64,000 bases of DNA from Nitrospira sp. (lineage in GTDB: Bacteria; Nitrospirota; Nitrospiria; Nitrospirales; Nitrospiraceae): contig BQWY01000001.1 of NCBI GenBank assembly GCA_036984305.1, positions 2,687,501 to 2,751,500 on the forward strand, read 5' to 3'. Under the pieces are notes generated by a model. It saw only the letters and a list, made by a program, of their open reading frames with translations. It had not been told where the DNA came from and searched no databases. Shown here in pieces: positions 53,824 to 61,336 of this stretch (position 1 is its first letter; the number at the start of each line of letters is the position of its first letter). A program made the translations under genes and the position numbers.

Positions 53824-53852
53824 AGTCTAAACGACCGGCCAGATGAAGTCAA
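53824..53852 (-). promoter_or_regulatory. Predicted sigma70 promoter of ffh run
   Basis: On the minus strand, TTGACT (53852-53847) and TAGACT (53829-53824) are separated by 17 bases. Both hexamers and the spacing are identical to the galU promoter. The start would be near 53817, leaving a leader of about 54 bases before the ffh GTG. Confidence 0.65.
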
Positions 53853-54207
53853 GGCGAGATCGATGATCTCAGTAGCGCCCGAAACGCAGATTCACGGTGA
53901 ACATGGCCAGTACCCCGCGAATTGCCGTCAAAGGATGCGTACTTCGAATGAGGTCAACGCGCGTCCGTCACCAACCGGAGCTCGGACCGGTGCCCTTCAC
54001 GCGGAGTAGCGCCTAGATCGGTTGGTATCCCGCTCAGTTGCCGTCGGCCAATCAAAAAGTGCCCTGCGACCTCCACCTCGTGCCGAGAGACCGAGCGCAG
54101 ACGACGATCCTTCGAACATGTCATCCGATCATGGCAATGTTGGCTCTTGGAGACTCGTTGGGAAGCGACCGCGGTCGATGCACCGTTACACGACAAGTGC
54201 CGTTTTG
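53853..54207. other. Divergent intergenic region without a recognised gene
   Basis: About 355 bases lie between the ffh promoter and the DUF4321 promoter. A minus-strand open frame of 87 codons (53954-54217) has arginine-rich composition and no recognisable family, and its start would fall inside the opposing promoter. I saw no tRNA cloverleaf and no SRP RNA domain, though the latter would be hard to exclude by eye. Confidence 0.45.
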
Positions 54208-54236
54208 TTGACACCATATCAGGGTTTCGCTATTGT
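54208..54236 (+). promoter_or_regulatory. Predicted sigma70 promoter of the DUF4321 gene
   Basis: TTGACA (54208-54213) and TATTGT (54231-54236) lie 17 bases apart on the plus strand, a full-consensus -35 element. Transcription would start near 54243, about 44 bases before the ATG at 54287, which has AGGAAACA just upstream. Confidence 0.66.
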
Positions 54237-54286
54237 GCGGTTGCGACACTCCACTATCGTCAATAGGAGCTTTTACTCAGGAAACA

Positions 54287-54547
54287 ATGAGGAAATCCTC
54301 GTGGGTACTAGTCATCTTTATCCTGGTGGGGGGCTTGCTCGGGGGCGTCATGGGAGAGATCCTGCGAGTCATCGCTCCGCACGGCACCATTCAAAGCATC
54401 TTCGCCACCAGTATACGGCCTGGAATCGACCCCCCACTGACGATTGACCTGGTGTTGCTTAAGCTGACCATCGGATTCATCTTCAAAATGAATCTCCTCT
54501 CCTTCATTGGTATCCTGCTTGGCATCTACCTTTACAAACAGGTTTAA
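54287..54547 (+). CDS. DUF4321 small membrane protein
   Basis: This 86-residue protein has two hydrophobic segments, [20 protein letters not shown] and [15 protein letters not shown], around a short loop. The [13 protein letters not shown] start and [19 protein letters not shown] ending fit the DUF4321 family, whose function is unknown. The start was moved to the ATG at 54287 because of the AGGA box before it. Its stop codon overlaps the uvrB stop on the other strand by 4 bases, so the two transcripts meet tail to tail. Confidence 0.75.
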   Translation: MRKSSWVLVIFILVGGLLGGVMGEILRVIAPHGTIQSIFATSIRPGIDPPLTIDLVLLKLTIGFIFKMNLLSFIGILLGIYLYKQV

Positions 54548-56553
54548 CGAGCCTCGTCAGTAGCCTCCAATTCACGCAGCCGAATTGCGCGCATCTGATC
54601 ACGTAAGGCCGCGGCTCGTTCGAATTCCAGCTGTTTGGCGGCCGTTTTCATTTCCTCCTCCAAGCGCTTGAGCACATCCGTCCACGAAGAAGCCTTCCCC
54701 TGATACGACATCGGCGGCTCCGCAACCAGGTCGAGCTGGACATAATCCTGAGAGGCAATGTGATACTCGAGTGTTGGGATACCTTTCCGCACGCTCGTGG
54801 GCGTAACGCCGTGTACTCGATTGTACTCGCATTGAATCTGGCGCCGCCGAGCAGTCTCTTCCATAGCCAGCCGCATCGACTCCGTCACCTGATCCGCGTA
54901 CAGCAGCACCCGGCCAGCCACATGCCGAGCGGCACGCCCGGCGGTTTGAATCAACGAGCGATGGGACCGCAGATATCCCTCCTTGTCGGCATCGAGAATG
55001 GCCACCAATGCCACTTCCGGCAAATCCAGTCCTTCGCGGAGGAGATTGATTCCGACGAGCACATCAAAGGCACCACGCCGGAGATCTCGGATGATCTCAG
55101 CACGTTCCAAGGTCTTGATATCTGAATGCAGATAGCGAACCCGCAGTCCCAATTCGTGGTAATACTCCGTGAGGTCTTCGGCCATCCGCTTTGTCAGGGT
55201 CGTGACCAAAATGCGATTCCCTTTGGCAATTTCGGTCCGCACCTCTCCCAGAAGGTGATCAACTTGCCCACGTGCTGGGAGCACCTCCATCACAGGATCC
55301 ATCAGTCCGGTTGGCCGAATAATTTGTTCGATCACCTCACCGCTGGCCTTGGCGAGTTCATACGGACCGGGGGTAGCCGACACATAAATCGCCTGCCTCA
55401 CACAGCGTTCGAATTCGTGGAACTTCAGCGGACGATTGTCAACGGCCGACGGCAATCGAAATCCGTACTCCACCAACGTTCGCTTCCGAGAAAAGTCGCC
55501 CTCGTACATCCCTTGAACTTGCGGTACCGTCACGTGCGACTCATCCACGATGAGTAAAAAGTCTTTTGGAAAGTAATCCAGCAGCGTGGGTGGTGGCTCT
55601 CCCGGCTTTCGCCCACTGAGATGTCGAGAGTAATTCTCAATGCCGTGGCAATATCCCATGGCGCGAATCATTTCGAGATCGAATTTGGTGCGCTGTTCGA
55701 TCCGTTGCGCCTCCAAGAGCCTTCCGGCCTTACGAAAGGCCGCGATCCGTTCGTCCAGCTCCGCCTCCATGCCATTGATGGCTCGCTCGTACCGATCGGG
55801 CGCGATTAAGTAGTGGGTATTGGGATAAATGGCCACCTTGGGCAACTTTTCCAATGACTTGCCGGTCAGCGGATCAATTCGGTGGATCGCGTCCACAATG
55901 TCGCCGAACAGCTCGATCCTCACGGAGGCGGCGTCCGAGGAGGCTGGATAAATTTCGACCACGTCCCCGCGAGCCCTGAACGTACCACGATGAAAATCGA
56001 CGTCATTGCGTCCGTACTGGATCTCGACCAGCTTACCGAGGATCTTTTCTCGACGAATTTCCATGCCCTCTTCAAGATAGAGCAGCATGTCATGATAAAC
56101 CTCTGGCGATCCAAGACCGTAAATACAGGAGACGGACGACACGATCAGCACGTCGTTCCGTTGCAGCAGCGACGTCGTGGCAGCATGGCGCATCTGATCG
56201 ATGGCATCGTTAATCGACGAGTCTTTAGCAATATACGTATCGGTCTGGGGCAGATAGGCCTCCGGCTGATAATAATCATAGTAGCTGACGAAATATTCGA
56301 CGGCGTTCTCAGGAAAAAACTGTTTGAACTCTTGGTAGAGCTGCGCCGCCAAGGTCTTGTTGTGGACCAGGACGAGCGTCGGTTTTTGCACGCGCTCGAC
56401 CAGGTTCGCCATGGTGAACGTCTTCCCAGACCCTGTGACCCCTAGCAGGACATGGTGCGGCTTCCCTGCGCGAACACCACGGACCAGCGCTTCGATGGCA
56501 GGTCCTTGATCGCCACAGGGCTTAAACGGGGCGTGTAGGGTGAAGGGAGGCAT
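54544..56553 (-). CDS. uvrB: Excinuclease ABC subunit UvrB
   Basis: UvrB verifies damage and positions UvrC in nucleotide excision repair. The 669-residue protein has Walker [21 protein letters not shown], the beta-hairpin region [40 protein letters not shown] (helicase motif II), [20 protein letters not shown] and [20 protein letters not shown] (motif VI), and a C-terminal UVR domain [20 protein letters not shown] for contact with UvrC. Length matches the family. On the minus strand a TATGAT lies at 56576-56571, but its -35 partner is poor. No LexA-type box was seen upstream. Confidence 0.96.
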   Translation of the reverse strand: MPPFTLHAPFKPCGDQGPAIEALVRGVRAGKPHHVLLGVTGSGKTFTMANLVERVQKPTLVLVHNKTLAAQLYQEFKQFFPENAVEYFVSYYDYYQPEAYLPQTDTYIAKDSSINDAIDQMRHAATTSLLQRNDVLIVSSVSCIYGLGSPEVYHDMLLYLEEGMEIRREKILGKLVEIQYGRNDVDFHRGTFRARGDVVEIYPASSDAASVRIELFGDIVDAIHRIDPLTGKSLEKLPKVAIYPNTHYLIAPDRYERAINGMEAELDERIAAFRKAGRLLEAQRIEQRTKFDLEMIRAMGYCHGIENYSRHLSGRKPGEPPPTLLDYFPKDFLLIVDESHVTVPQVQGMYEGDFSRKRTLVEYGFRLPSAVDNRPLKFHEFERCVRQAIYVSATPGPYELAKASGEVIEQIIRPTGLMDPVMEVLPARGQVDHLLGEVRTEIAKGNRILVTTLTKRMAEDLTEYYHELGLRVRYLHSDIKTLERAEIIRDLRRGAFDVLVGINLLREGLDLPEVALVAILDADKEGYLRSHRSLIQTAGRAARHVAGRVLLYADQVTESMRLAMEETARRRQIQCEYNRVHGVTPTSVRKGIPTLEYHIASQDYVQLDLVAEPPMSYQGKASSWTDVLKRLEEEMKTAAKQLEFERAAALRDQMRAIRLRELEATDEAR

Positions 56554-56663
56554 GGGCCGGTCGTACCAGCATCATACCGCGCGTGACCGTATGACTCCAC
56601 ATGAACAATGCGCGGAAAACGCGTGAGGGGAAGGAGGAAACGGTCAGGTGTCACCCGTAGGGA

Positions 56664-57203
56664 CTACTTTTCGCGAGTACTTTCGGCCGGCGCATGTTCC
56701 TCACGATCGACCTTGAGCACTTTCACGTCGAAGGTCAAATTCTTCCCGGCGAGCGGGTGATTCGTATCGATCACGACATCCGACTCACTGACGCGGACAA
56801 CCCGCACGAGCTGACCATCCGGGGCCTGCAACATGTCGCCATCCTTGATACCGTCGGGCAGCTTGCTCTTCGCGACGGTGACCCGCTTCTTCATATCGTA
56901 GGCACCGTACGCGTCCGCCGCGGCAACCTCGATTCGCCTGCTGTCACCGGCTTTCATTCCCGTGAGCGCACGCTCAAGCCCCGGGACGATCTGGTTAGCC
57001 CCGTGGAGATAGGAGATCGGCGCATCCCCCACGTTGCTATCGACGACCGTTGCGTCCGGGAGCGAGAGCGTGTATTCCAACGTCACGGTCATGCCATCCG
57101 CGATTTCCGGTTCGGCGTCGGCTTGAGCTACGCAAGCCCAGAGCATCCCTGCCACGATGCATGGGACCGAGACGAATCTATACCTACCGTTTGTCACGTG
57201 CAT
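56664..57203 (-). CDS. Exported FKBP-type peptidyl-prolyl isomerase (SlyD-like)
   Basis: The 179-residue protein has a signal peptide (VSVPCIVAGMLWACVAQADA) and a SlyD-type FKBP domain: GMTVTLEYTLSLPDATVVDS, ISYLHGANQIVPGLERALTG, MKAGDSRRIEVAAADAYGAY, then the inserted flap domain (VRVVRVSESDVVIDTNHPLA) and GKNLTFDVKVLKVDRE. Such proteins isomerise prolyl bonds and act as chaperones; here in the periplasm. It lacks the histidine-rich tail of SlyD. Start ATG at 57203 has a GAGAGTAGGGA stretch before it. Confidence 0.92.
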   Translation of the reverse strand: MHVTNGRYRFVSVPCIVAGMLWACVAQADAEPEIADGMTVTLEYTLSLPDATVVDSNVGDAPISYLHGANQIVPGLERALTGMKAGDSRRIEVAAADAYGAYDMKKRVTVAKSKLPDGIKDGDMLQAPDGQLVRVVRVSESDVVIDTNHPLAGKNLTFDVKVLKVDREEHAPAESTREK

Positions 57204-57371
57204 TCCCTACTCTCGTCGCCAGCGCCTCGGATAGCGTAGACACATTTCTGGCCTATTGAATGTCCTTCGGACCCTTGCGGCGAGCAGCAGCTTTCGCTCC
57301 GCCCCGCTCAAGCTCAGGCGACGAAGACACGCTTCGGAAGACCCGCAGACCGGGGGACGAGGCGAAGGTGT

Positions 57372-57659
57372 TTACCGAGGACCGCCGGGCCCACGCCCGC
57401 CGGAACGCGGCTCTTGCGGCCGCGCTTCATTCACAGTCAGCGTCCGGCCTCCGAATTGCGTGCCATTGAGCGCCGTAATCGCCTTTTGGGCGTCTCCATC
57501 CGTGGTCATCTCGACAAATCCAAAGCCACGGGATTGCCCCGTAAACTTGTCCGTGATGATACGCGCCGAGGCCACGGCCCCATATTGGGCAAACAGGTCG
57601 TTCAACTGTTGATCCGTGGTCGAATACGGCAACCCGCCGACATACACTTTGGCACCCAT
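57372..57659 (-). CDS. RRM-domain RNA-binding protein
   Basis: The 95-residue protein is one RNA recognition motif with a short Gly/Arg/Pro-rich tail. RNP2 is KVYVGGLPY and RNP1 is RGFGFVEM, with AQYGAVASARIITDKFTGQS between them and ALNGTQFGGRTLTVNEAR after. Bacterial proteins of this type (Rbp) bind single-stranded RNA and are often cold induced. The start has GGAGG 9 bases upstream. The probable leader is about 190 bases and contains a long-range inverted repeat, which suggests post-transcriptional control. Confidence 0.93.
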   Translation of the reverse strand: MGAKVYVGGLPYSTTDQQLNDLFAQYGAVASARIITDKFTGQSRGFGFVEMTTDGDAQKAITALNGTQFGGRTLTVNEARPQEPRSGGRGPGGPR

Positions 57660-57688
57660 GGGGGTCTTCCTCCCTTAACAAAAACCCG

Positions 57689-57796
57689 TGTTGTTTGGGA
57701 CGCGAAAACGAAGATCCATAGGGAAGGAGCGGGCCGAAGGCGCGGATGGTGCGGCGACTTGGTCTGGCTTCCAAACAGTTTCCCGGCCAAACAACA
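57689..57796 (-). promoter_or_regulatory. Inverted repeat in the leader of the RRM gene
   Basis: TGTTGTTTGG (57689-57698) and CCAAACAACA (57787-57796) are perfectly complementary over 10 bases and enclose about 88 bases. If transcription starts near 57852, both arms are in the untranslated leader, the proximal arm about 30 bases before the start codon and close to the ribosome site. Such long-range pairing occurs in cold-shock mRNA leaders. Chance cannot be excluded for a 10-base match. Confidence 0.4.
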
Positions 57797-57858
57797 TCAC
57801 TTCAGGGCCCGATTGCTCATCACTCCACGAGGTGGCCCATCCACCGCGAAGCCGTCTC

Positions 57859-57887
57859 ATGCTAGCGCAGGGCTGGGGCAATTGCAA
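57859..57887 (-). promoter_or_regulatory. Predicted sigma70 promoter of the RRM gene
   Basis: On the minus strand, TTGCAA (57887-57882) and TAGCAT (57864-57859) are separated by 17 bases. Each matches consensus at four of six positions. The start would be near 57852, giving a leader of about 190 bases. The remaining gap to 58087 shows no gene. Confidence 0.48.
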
Positions 57888-58087
57888 GCAAAGGGGCATA
57901 GGGAGAGGGAGGCTCTCACTGCAAATACACGCATATATACAGGACCATGCTCGCCACTGAGCAGATGCGCATGGGGTGGAAATGACATCCGGATGGAACG
58001 ATCGAAGGTGGACCGACCTAAATACGTTGAGCGATTGCCCGATAAATTGGCAGTCTTTTGTGTGAGATCCTGTACCAAACCAAACGG

Positions 58088-58330
58088 TCAGCGCGAGGAA
58101 CCTCTTTTCAAATCGATGATTTGTCGCTGCAGTCGGTCGCGCTCGGCCAGAATTTTCTTCCGGCGCCATGCTCGAGTAGTCCACCACTTCAGCTTCTGAG
58201 CGAACTGGGTGATAGGGGGAGGCACACTTCCACTGGTCGCCTGCTGAAATTCGTATCCTTCATGCGTATCCCGCTTCTCGAAAAATCGTTGGTACAGATG
58301 GTCGTATATGCCTTTACTCGGATCCGCCAT
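58088..58330 (-). CDS. Small protein of unknown function
   Basis: This 80-residue protein is not recognised. It begins ADPSKGIYDHLYQRFFEKRD after the ATG at 58330, has GYEFQQATSGSVPPPITQ in the middle, a tryptophan-rich stretch (KLKWWTTRAWRRKKILAERD) and a basic helical end (RLQRQIIDLKRG). No signal peptide or membrane segment is seen; the C-terminal 40 residues could form a helix or coiled coil. The upstream ORF codons 58354-58331 were dropped because ADPSKG looks like the natural start and is preceded by AGAGAGGA. It could be a nucleic-acid-binding or assembly protein; no function is claimed. Confidence 0.6.
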   Translation of the reverse strand: MADPSKGIYDHLYQRFFEKRDTHEGYEFQQATSGSVPPPITQFAQKLKWWTTRAWRRKKILAERDRLQRQIIDLKRGSSR

Positions 58331-58406
58331 GAGGTCCTCTCTTTCGCAACCCACTGCCAGATCGAGGCCACCTCCCAGACCAGTCGGCCTCTATGCGGCG
58401 CACGCA

Positions 58407-58441
58407 TTTATAGCCTCGGCGTGGCTCTTGCCGCAAGAGCC
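58407..58441 (-). promoter_or_regulatory. Possible promoter with overlapping hairpin, upstream of the unknown gene
   Basis: On the minus strand TTGCGG (58436-58431) and TATAAA (58412-58407) lie 18 bases apart. The -35 hexamer sits within a perfect 8-base inverted repeat, GGCTCTTG/CAAGAGCC (58423-58430 and 58434-58441). The repeat might be a protein-binding site covering the promoter. Neither strand has a T run after the hairpin, so it is not a terminator. Confidence 0.38.
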
Positions 58442-58466
58442 ATCCAGGCGGACCTGAGAACGGGTG

Positions 58467-58495
58467 TTGGAACGCTCGACTGGCCGTGCTAGCCT
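58467..58495 (+). promoter_or_regulatory. Possible sigma70 promoter of the M28 peptidase gene
   Basis: TTGGAA (58467-58472) and TAGCCT (58490-58495) are 17 bases apart on the plus strand. The predicted start near 58502 would leave only about 6 bases before the ATG at 58508, implying a nearly leaderless message. The -10 match is weak. Confidence 0.33.
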
Positions 58496-58507
58496 CTTCC
58501 ACAAAAC

Positions 58508-60046
58508 ATGACTCATCAAAGCATCGCACCAATTCGCACTCTGCATTGGGTTGCTCTCTGGTCCTGGCTTTTCGCCGCCATGTTGGGACGGGCCCTCGCA
58601 GATGAGCCGACCCCAGCATCGGGTCCGACCTCTATCGCATCGCTGTCTTCCGAGCGGATGATGTCGGATATCTCACAGTTGGCAGGCCTGGAGTTCAACG
58701 GCAGACAAACCGGAAGTCTCGACGATCTTCGTTCTGCCAACTGGGTCGCGGAACGTTTCCGCACACTCGGTCTGCAACCGGCTGCCCCAAACCCGCTGTA
58801 TGCCGGGGTCAGCCAACCGTGGATGATGTCGACCGGTGTCCTCGTATCGACCCTCACCCCCACGGCGACCTTGGCACTTACGACGAGCACGACCGTCACG
58901 CCTCTCCAAGTTGGAACGGAGTTTCTCCCATTTCTCGATTCTCCCTCGATAGACCTCACAGCACCCGTCACCTTCGTCGGTTATGGCATTGCGGATCCTT
59001 CGCGAGCCTACGACGATTATCGCGATATCGATGTGGCCGGGCATATTGTCCTCGTCTTACGAGGGAAACCTACCTGGTATGAGGGCGTCGCTTCCCACCA
59101 ATCCAAAGCTCACCTCGCGCATCGACACGGAGCCGTCGCGATACTGACGGTCACGGGGCCCGTGCTGACGGCCTACGAAGCCCGTCGCGGGGTAGGCCTC
59201 GCCCCTTTGGGTTATGTCAGCCAACCGGGGAACGACGATGGTGCCCGCGACTCCCTGCCCGGAGCCTGGCTCAGTGTGGCGGCGGCCGATCAGATATTGA
59301 GTGATACCACAGGGGGAAGCGCAACGCTGGGAACTCTTCAGGACTCGCTCAATCACGAGCTGATTCCCCGATCCCGCACCGGCCGTATCGACGCACGGCT
59401 CCGGTGGGAGCAGCGACGTACTCAAGGCACACTGCACAATGTCGTCGGTTATCTCGAAGGAAGCGACCCGGTGCTACGCCAGGAGATAGTCGTGATTGGA
59501 GCCCACCGGGACCACTTCGGCCGGCAAGCGGGGCTCTTGTTCCCGGGGGCGGACGATAATGCATCGGGGACGGCCGTGATCCTTGAGGTGGCGCGCGCCT
59601 TGACTATGTCCGATCAGAGACCCAAGCGTTCGATACTCTTTGTCTCGTTTAGTGGTGAGGAGCTTGGACTCCTTGGATCGACCGATTTTGTGGCTCACCC
59701 GCCCCGACCACTGAGCCACACCACGGCCATGATCAATATCGATCATGCCGGCGTTGGAAATGGCCGGCTTACAGTGGGCGTCACTGGCATGGACCCGTCG
59801 GTGGTTCGAGAGGCCGCTGCGCGTGCCGATATTGCACCACTCGTCGATGTGTATGGATTCTTTCCCGGCGGCGACCACGTCCCGTTCAAAGAAGCGGGTG
59901 TGCCCACGGTGACGGTGGTAAGCGGCGGAAGTCACCCGCATTTCCACCAGCCGTCGGATACCACGGAGACGATTCAGCCGGAGGTTCTCACTACTGTGGC
60001 ACAATTCGTGCTGTCCGTTGCAGAACGATTAACGGGAGGTCCCTAG
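58508..60046 (+). CDS. Exported M28-family zinc aminopeptidase with PA-type insert
   Basis: The 512-residue protein has a signal peptide (WVALWSWLFAAMLGRALADE), an N-terminal part of the peptidase, an inserted PA-like domain (about 150-290; VTFVGYGIADPSRAYDDYRD to VLVLRGKPTWYEG), and the M28 catalytic core with zinc ligands in order: VIGAHRDHFG, FPGADDNASGTAVIL, SFSGEELGLLGS, NIDHAGVGNG and GGSHPHFHQPSDT. Such enzymes remove N-terminal amino acids from peptides in the periplasm or outside the cell. It is transcribed alone, convergent with the MarR gene. Confidence 0.92.
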   Translation: MTHQSIAPIRTLHWVALWSWLFAAMLGRALADEPTPASGPTSIASLSSERMMSDISQLAGLEFNGRQTGSLDDLRSANWVAERFRTLGLQPAAPNPLYAGVSQPWMMSTGVLVSTLTPTATLALTTSTTVTPLQVGTEFLPFLDSPSIDLTAPVTFVGYGIADPSRAYDDYRDIDVAGHIVLVLRGKPTWYEGVASHQSKAHLAHRHGAVAILTVTGPVLTAYEARRGVGLAPLGYVSQPGNDDGARDSLPGAWLSVAAADQILSDTTGGSATLGTLQDSLNHELIPRSRTGRIDARLRWEQRRTQGTLHNVVGYLEGSDPVLRQEIVVIGAHRDHFGRQAGLLFPGADDNASGTAVILEVARALTMSDQRPKRSILFVSFSGEELGLLGSTDFVAHPPRPLSHTTAMINIDHAGVGNGRLTVGVTGMDPSVVREAAARADIAPLVDVYGFFPGGDHVPFKEAGVPTVTVVSGGSHPHFHQPSDTTETIQPEVLTTVAQFVLSVAERLTGGP

Positions 60047-60124
60047 ATCCCAGCGCACCGGGCGAGCAGCACCCTACCGCTCGTGGAGCCTGAACCTCTT
60101 CCCAGATTTTGATCCGCTGCGACC

Positions 60125-60772
60125 TCAGGTTCCGGTCTTCAGCCAGACGTTCCAATTGGCCTTCTGGACTCTCTCTGGAGCAATCAGATGCTCGGGACAA
60201 TCGACACGAAGCAGGCGGTCCCCGAACGGAGCATCGACGTACTCACAGTGATGTGGGTTATTCGGATCCTTGTGGACGTTCGGCCGGAAGTATTGGCACG
60301 TGACACACATCCGCGCTGTCGAAATCTCGCCTTGTTCCTGCAACCCACGGATGATCTTGATCGTAGCCCGCAACAATGCGACCTGCTCGGAGTCCGACAA
60401 ATCGGCACTCGCCGCACGCAGATACGGCCATTCTGACAACCGGCCGGCTTCTCGCCTCCCCTTTGGCGTCAGCTCGATCTTGTAGACTCGATGGTCGTCC
60501 TTGGAACGAATTTTTCTCACCATCCCTTTACCAATCAGCACTCGAAGCATTTCCGAGACGGTCGGCATTGTCACGGCCAATTCGCTCGCAATCATCGAAA
60601 CCGTTGTATCCTGTCCGCTTCGACGATGGAGCAATCGCAGCGTCTGCGCCTGAAGAGGCGGCAGCCATTGTCGTCCTCCCTCGCGCCAGGCACGACTCTT
60701 GATTGCCATGGCGATCTTGGCAAGACCGGTCGTCACACGATCTTGAAGGGACTGTTGGGGTTGATCGGTCAT
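60125..60772 (-). CDS. MarR-family regulator with cysteine-rich C-terminal extension
   Basis: The 215-residue protein has a winged-helix DNA-binding region (about 40-115): LQAQTLRLLHRRSG, VSMIASELAVTMPTVSEMLR, VLIGKGMVRKIRSKDDHRVY and KIELTPKGRREAGRL. After a helix (SEQVALLRATIKIIRGLQEQ) comes a tail of about 60 residues with four cysteines, CVTC at about 154-157, then CEYVDAPFG and VDCPEH, giving C-X2-C-X16-C-X15-C with histidines nearby. This looks like a metal or iron-sulfur site and could sense redox state or a metal. It lies 14 bases after the secreted-protein gene, and a dyad lies at the adjacent divergent promoter. Confidence 0.83.
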   Translation of the reverse strand: MTDQPQQSLQDRVTTGLAKIAMAIKSRAWREGGRQWLPPLQAQTLRLLHRRSGQDTTVSMIASELAVTMPTVSEMLRVLIGKGMVRKIRSKDDHRVYKIELTPKGRREAGRLSEWPYLRAASADLSDSEQVALLRATIKIIRGLQEQGEISTARMCVTCQYFRPNVHKDPNNPHHCEYVDAPFGDRLLRVDCPEHLIAPERVQKANWNVWLKTGT

Positions 60773-60786
60773 AGCACCCTCGTGGG

Positions 60787-61218
60787 CTAGGGGACCTCGT
60801 CCAAGAAATCGAGCAACGTCGACCCAATGGGGGGAGCCGGCGCCAGCTGTCGGGGAGGAGGGGGCAACACGACTGGCGCACCCGCTTGATTCGCTCCCTG
60901 AATGAGTCCGATCGACAGTTGTGGGCCAAGCGTTCCTTGTGCTCCCGCCCAGCCTTGCCCACCCGGGGATCGGAAATTATACGATTCGAAGTATCCGAAA
61001 TTATAAATGTATCCTTGTGTCCCCGAGCTATCGAGATAGAGGTTGCCGGGCCCGACCAGATTGAACAAAGGCGCCACACCCCCGTCGAACCCACGGATGC
61101 CGGACACTTGTGCGGACGCTTCTCCGGATACGGCTGTGACATACAGAGCGATCGCGAGGGCCACTCGGAACGTACAGGTCAAGCTGAATCGATGTAGGAG
61201 ACCCGGATGGATGCGCAT
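60787..61218 (-). CDS. Secreted protein of unknown function
   Basis: This 143-residue protein is not recognised. It has a basic N-terminus and signal segment (RVALAIALYVTAVSGEASAQ) followed by a glycine- and aromatic-rich mature part (SGIRGFDGGVAPLFNLVGPG, GYIYNFGYFESYNFRSPGGQ) and a proline-rich end (APVVLPPPPRQLAPAPPIGS). No cysteines are present in the mature part. The start at 61218 was taken because GGGAGGA stands 8 bases upstream. It may be periplasmic or outer-membrane associated. It is the first gene of a pair with the MarR regulator and diverges from the TolC-family gene. Confidence 0.65.
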   Translation of the reverse strand: MRIHPGLLHRFSLTCTFRVALAIALYVTAVSGEASAQVSGIRGFDGGVAPLFNLVGPGNLYLDSSGTQGYIYNFGYFESYNFRSPGGQGWAGAQGTLGPQLSIGLIQGANQAGAPVVLPPPPRQLAPAPPIGSTLLDFLDEVP

Positions 61219-61275
61219 AATCGTCCTCCCAGATTCTACGGGCCTGGTCCACAGCATACTACACGAGGATATCGG

Positions 61276-61304
61276 GTGACAGCTAGTCATCTGTTGGATA
61301 CTAT
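61276..61304 (+). promoter_or_regulatory. Predicted promoter of the TolC-family gene, with overlapping dyad
   Basis: GTGACA (61276-61281) and TACTAT (61299-61304) lie 17 bases apart on the plus strand. An imperfect palindrome, TTGGATACTATACCAA (61294-61309), covers the -10 hexamer. MarR proteins bind dyads of about this size, and a MarR gene is next door, so this is a candidate operator controlling tolC and perhaps the divergent pair. The ATG at 61337 has AAGGAG upstream. Confidence 0.52.
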
Positions 61305-61336
61305 ACCAATCAGCTGCGAACCCCAAGGAGACCGTT

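Noticed and set aside
53954-54217. Minus-strand open frame of 87 codons, briefly considered as a PilZ-like remnant
   Set aside because: Only a few residues (arginines and a DLG) fit, there is no ribosome site, and its start lies in the opposing DUF4321 promoter.
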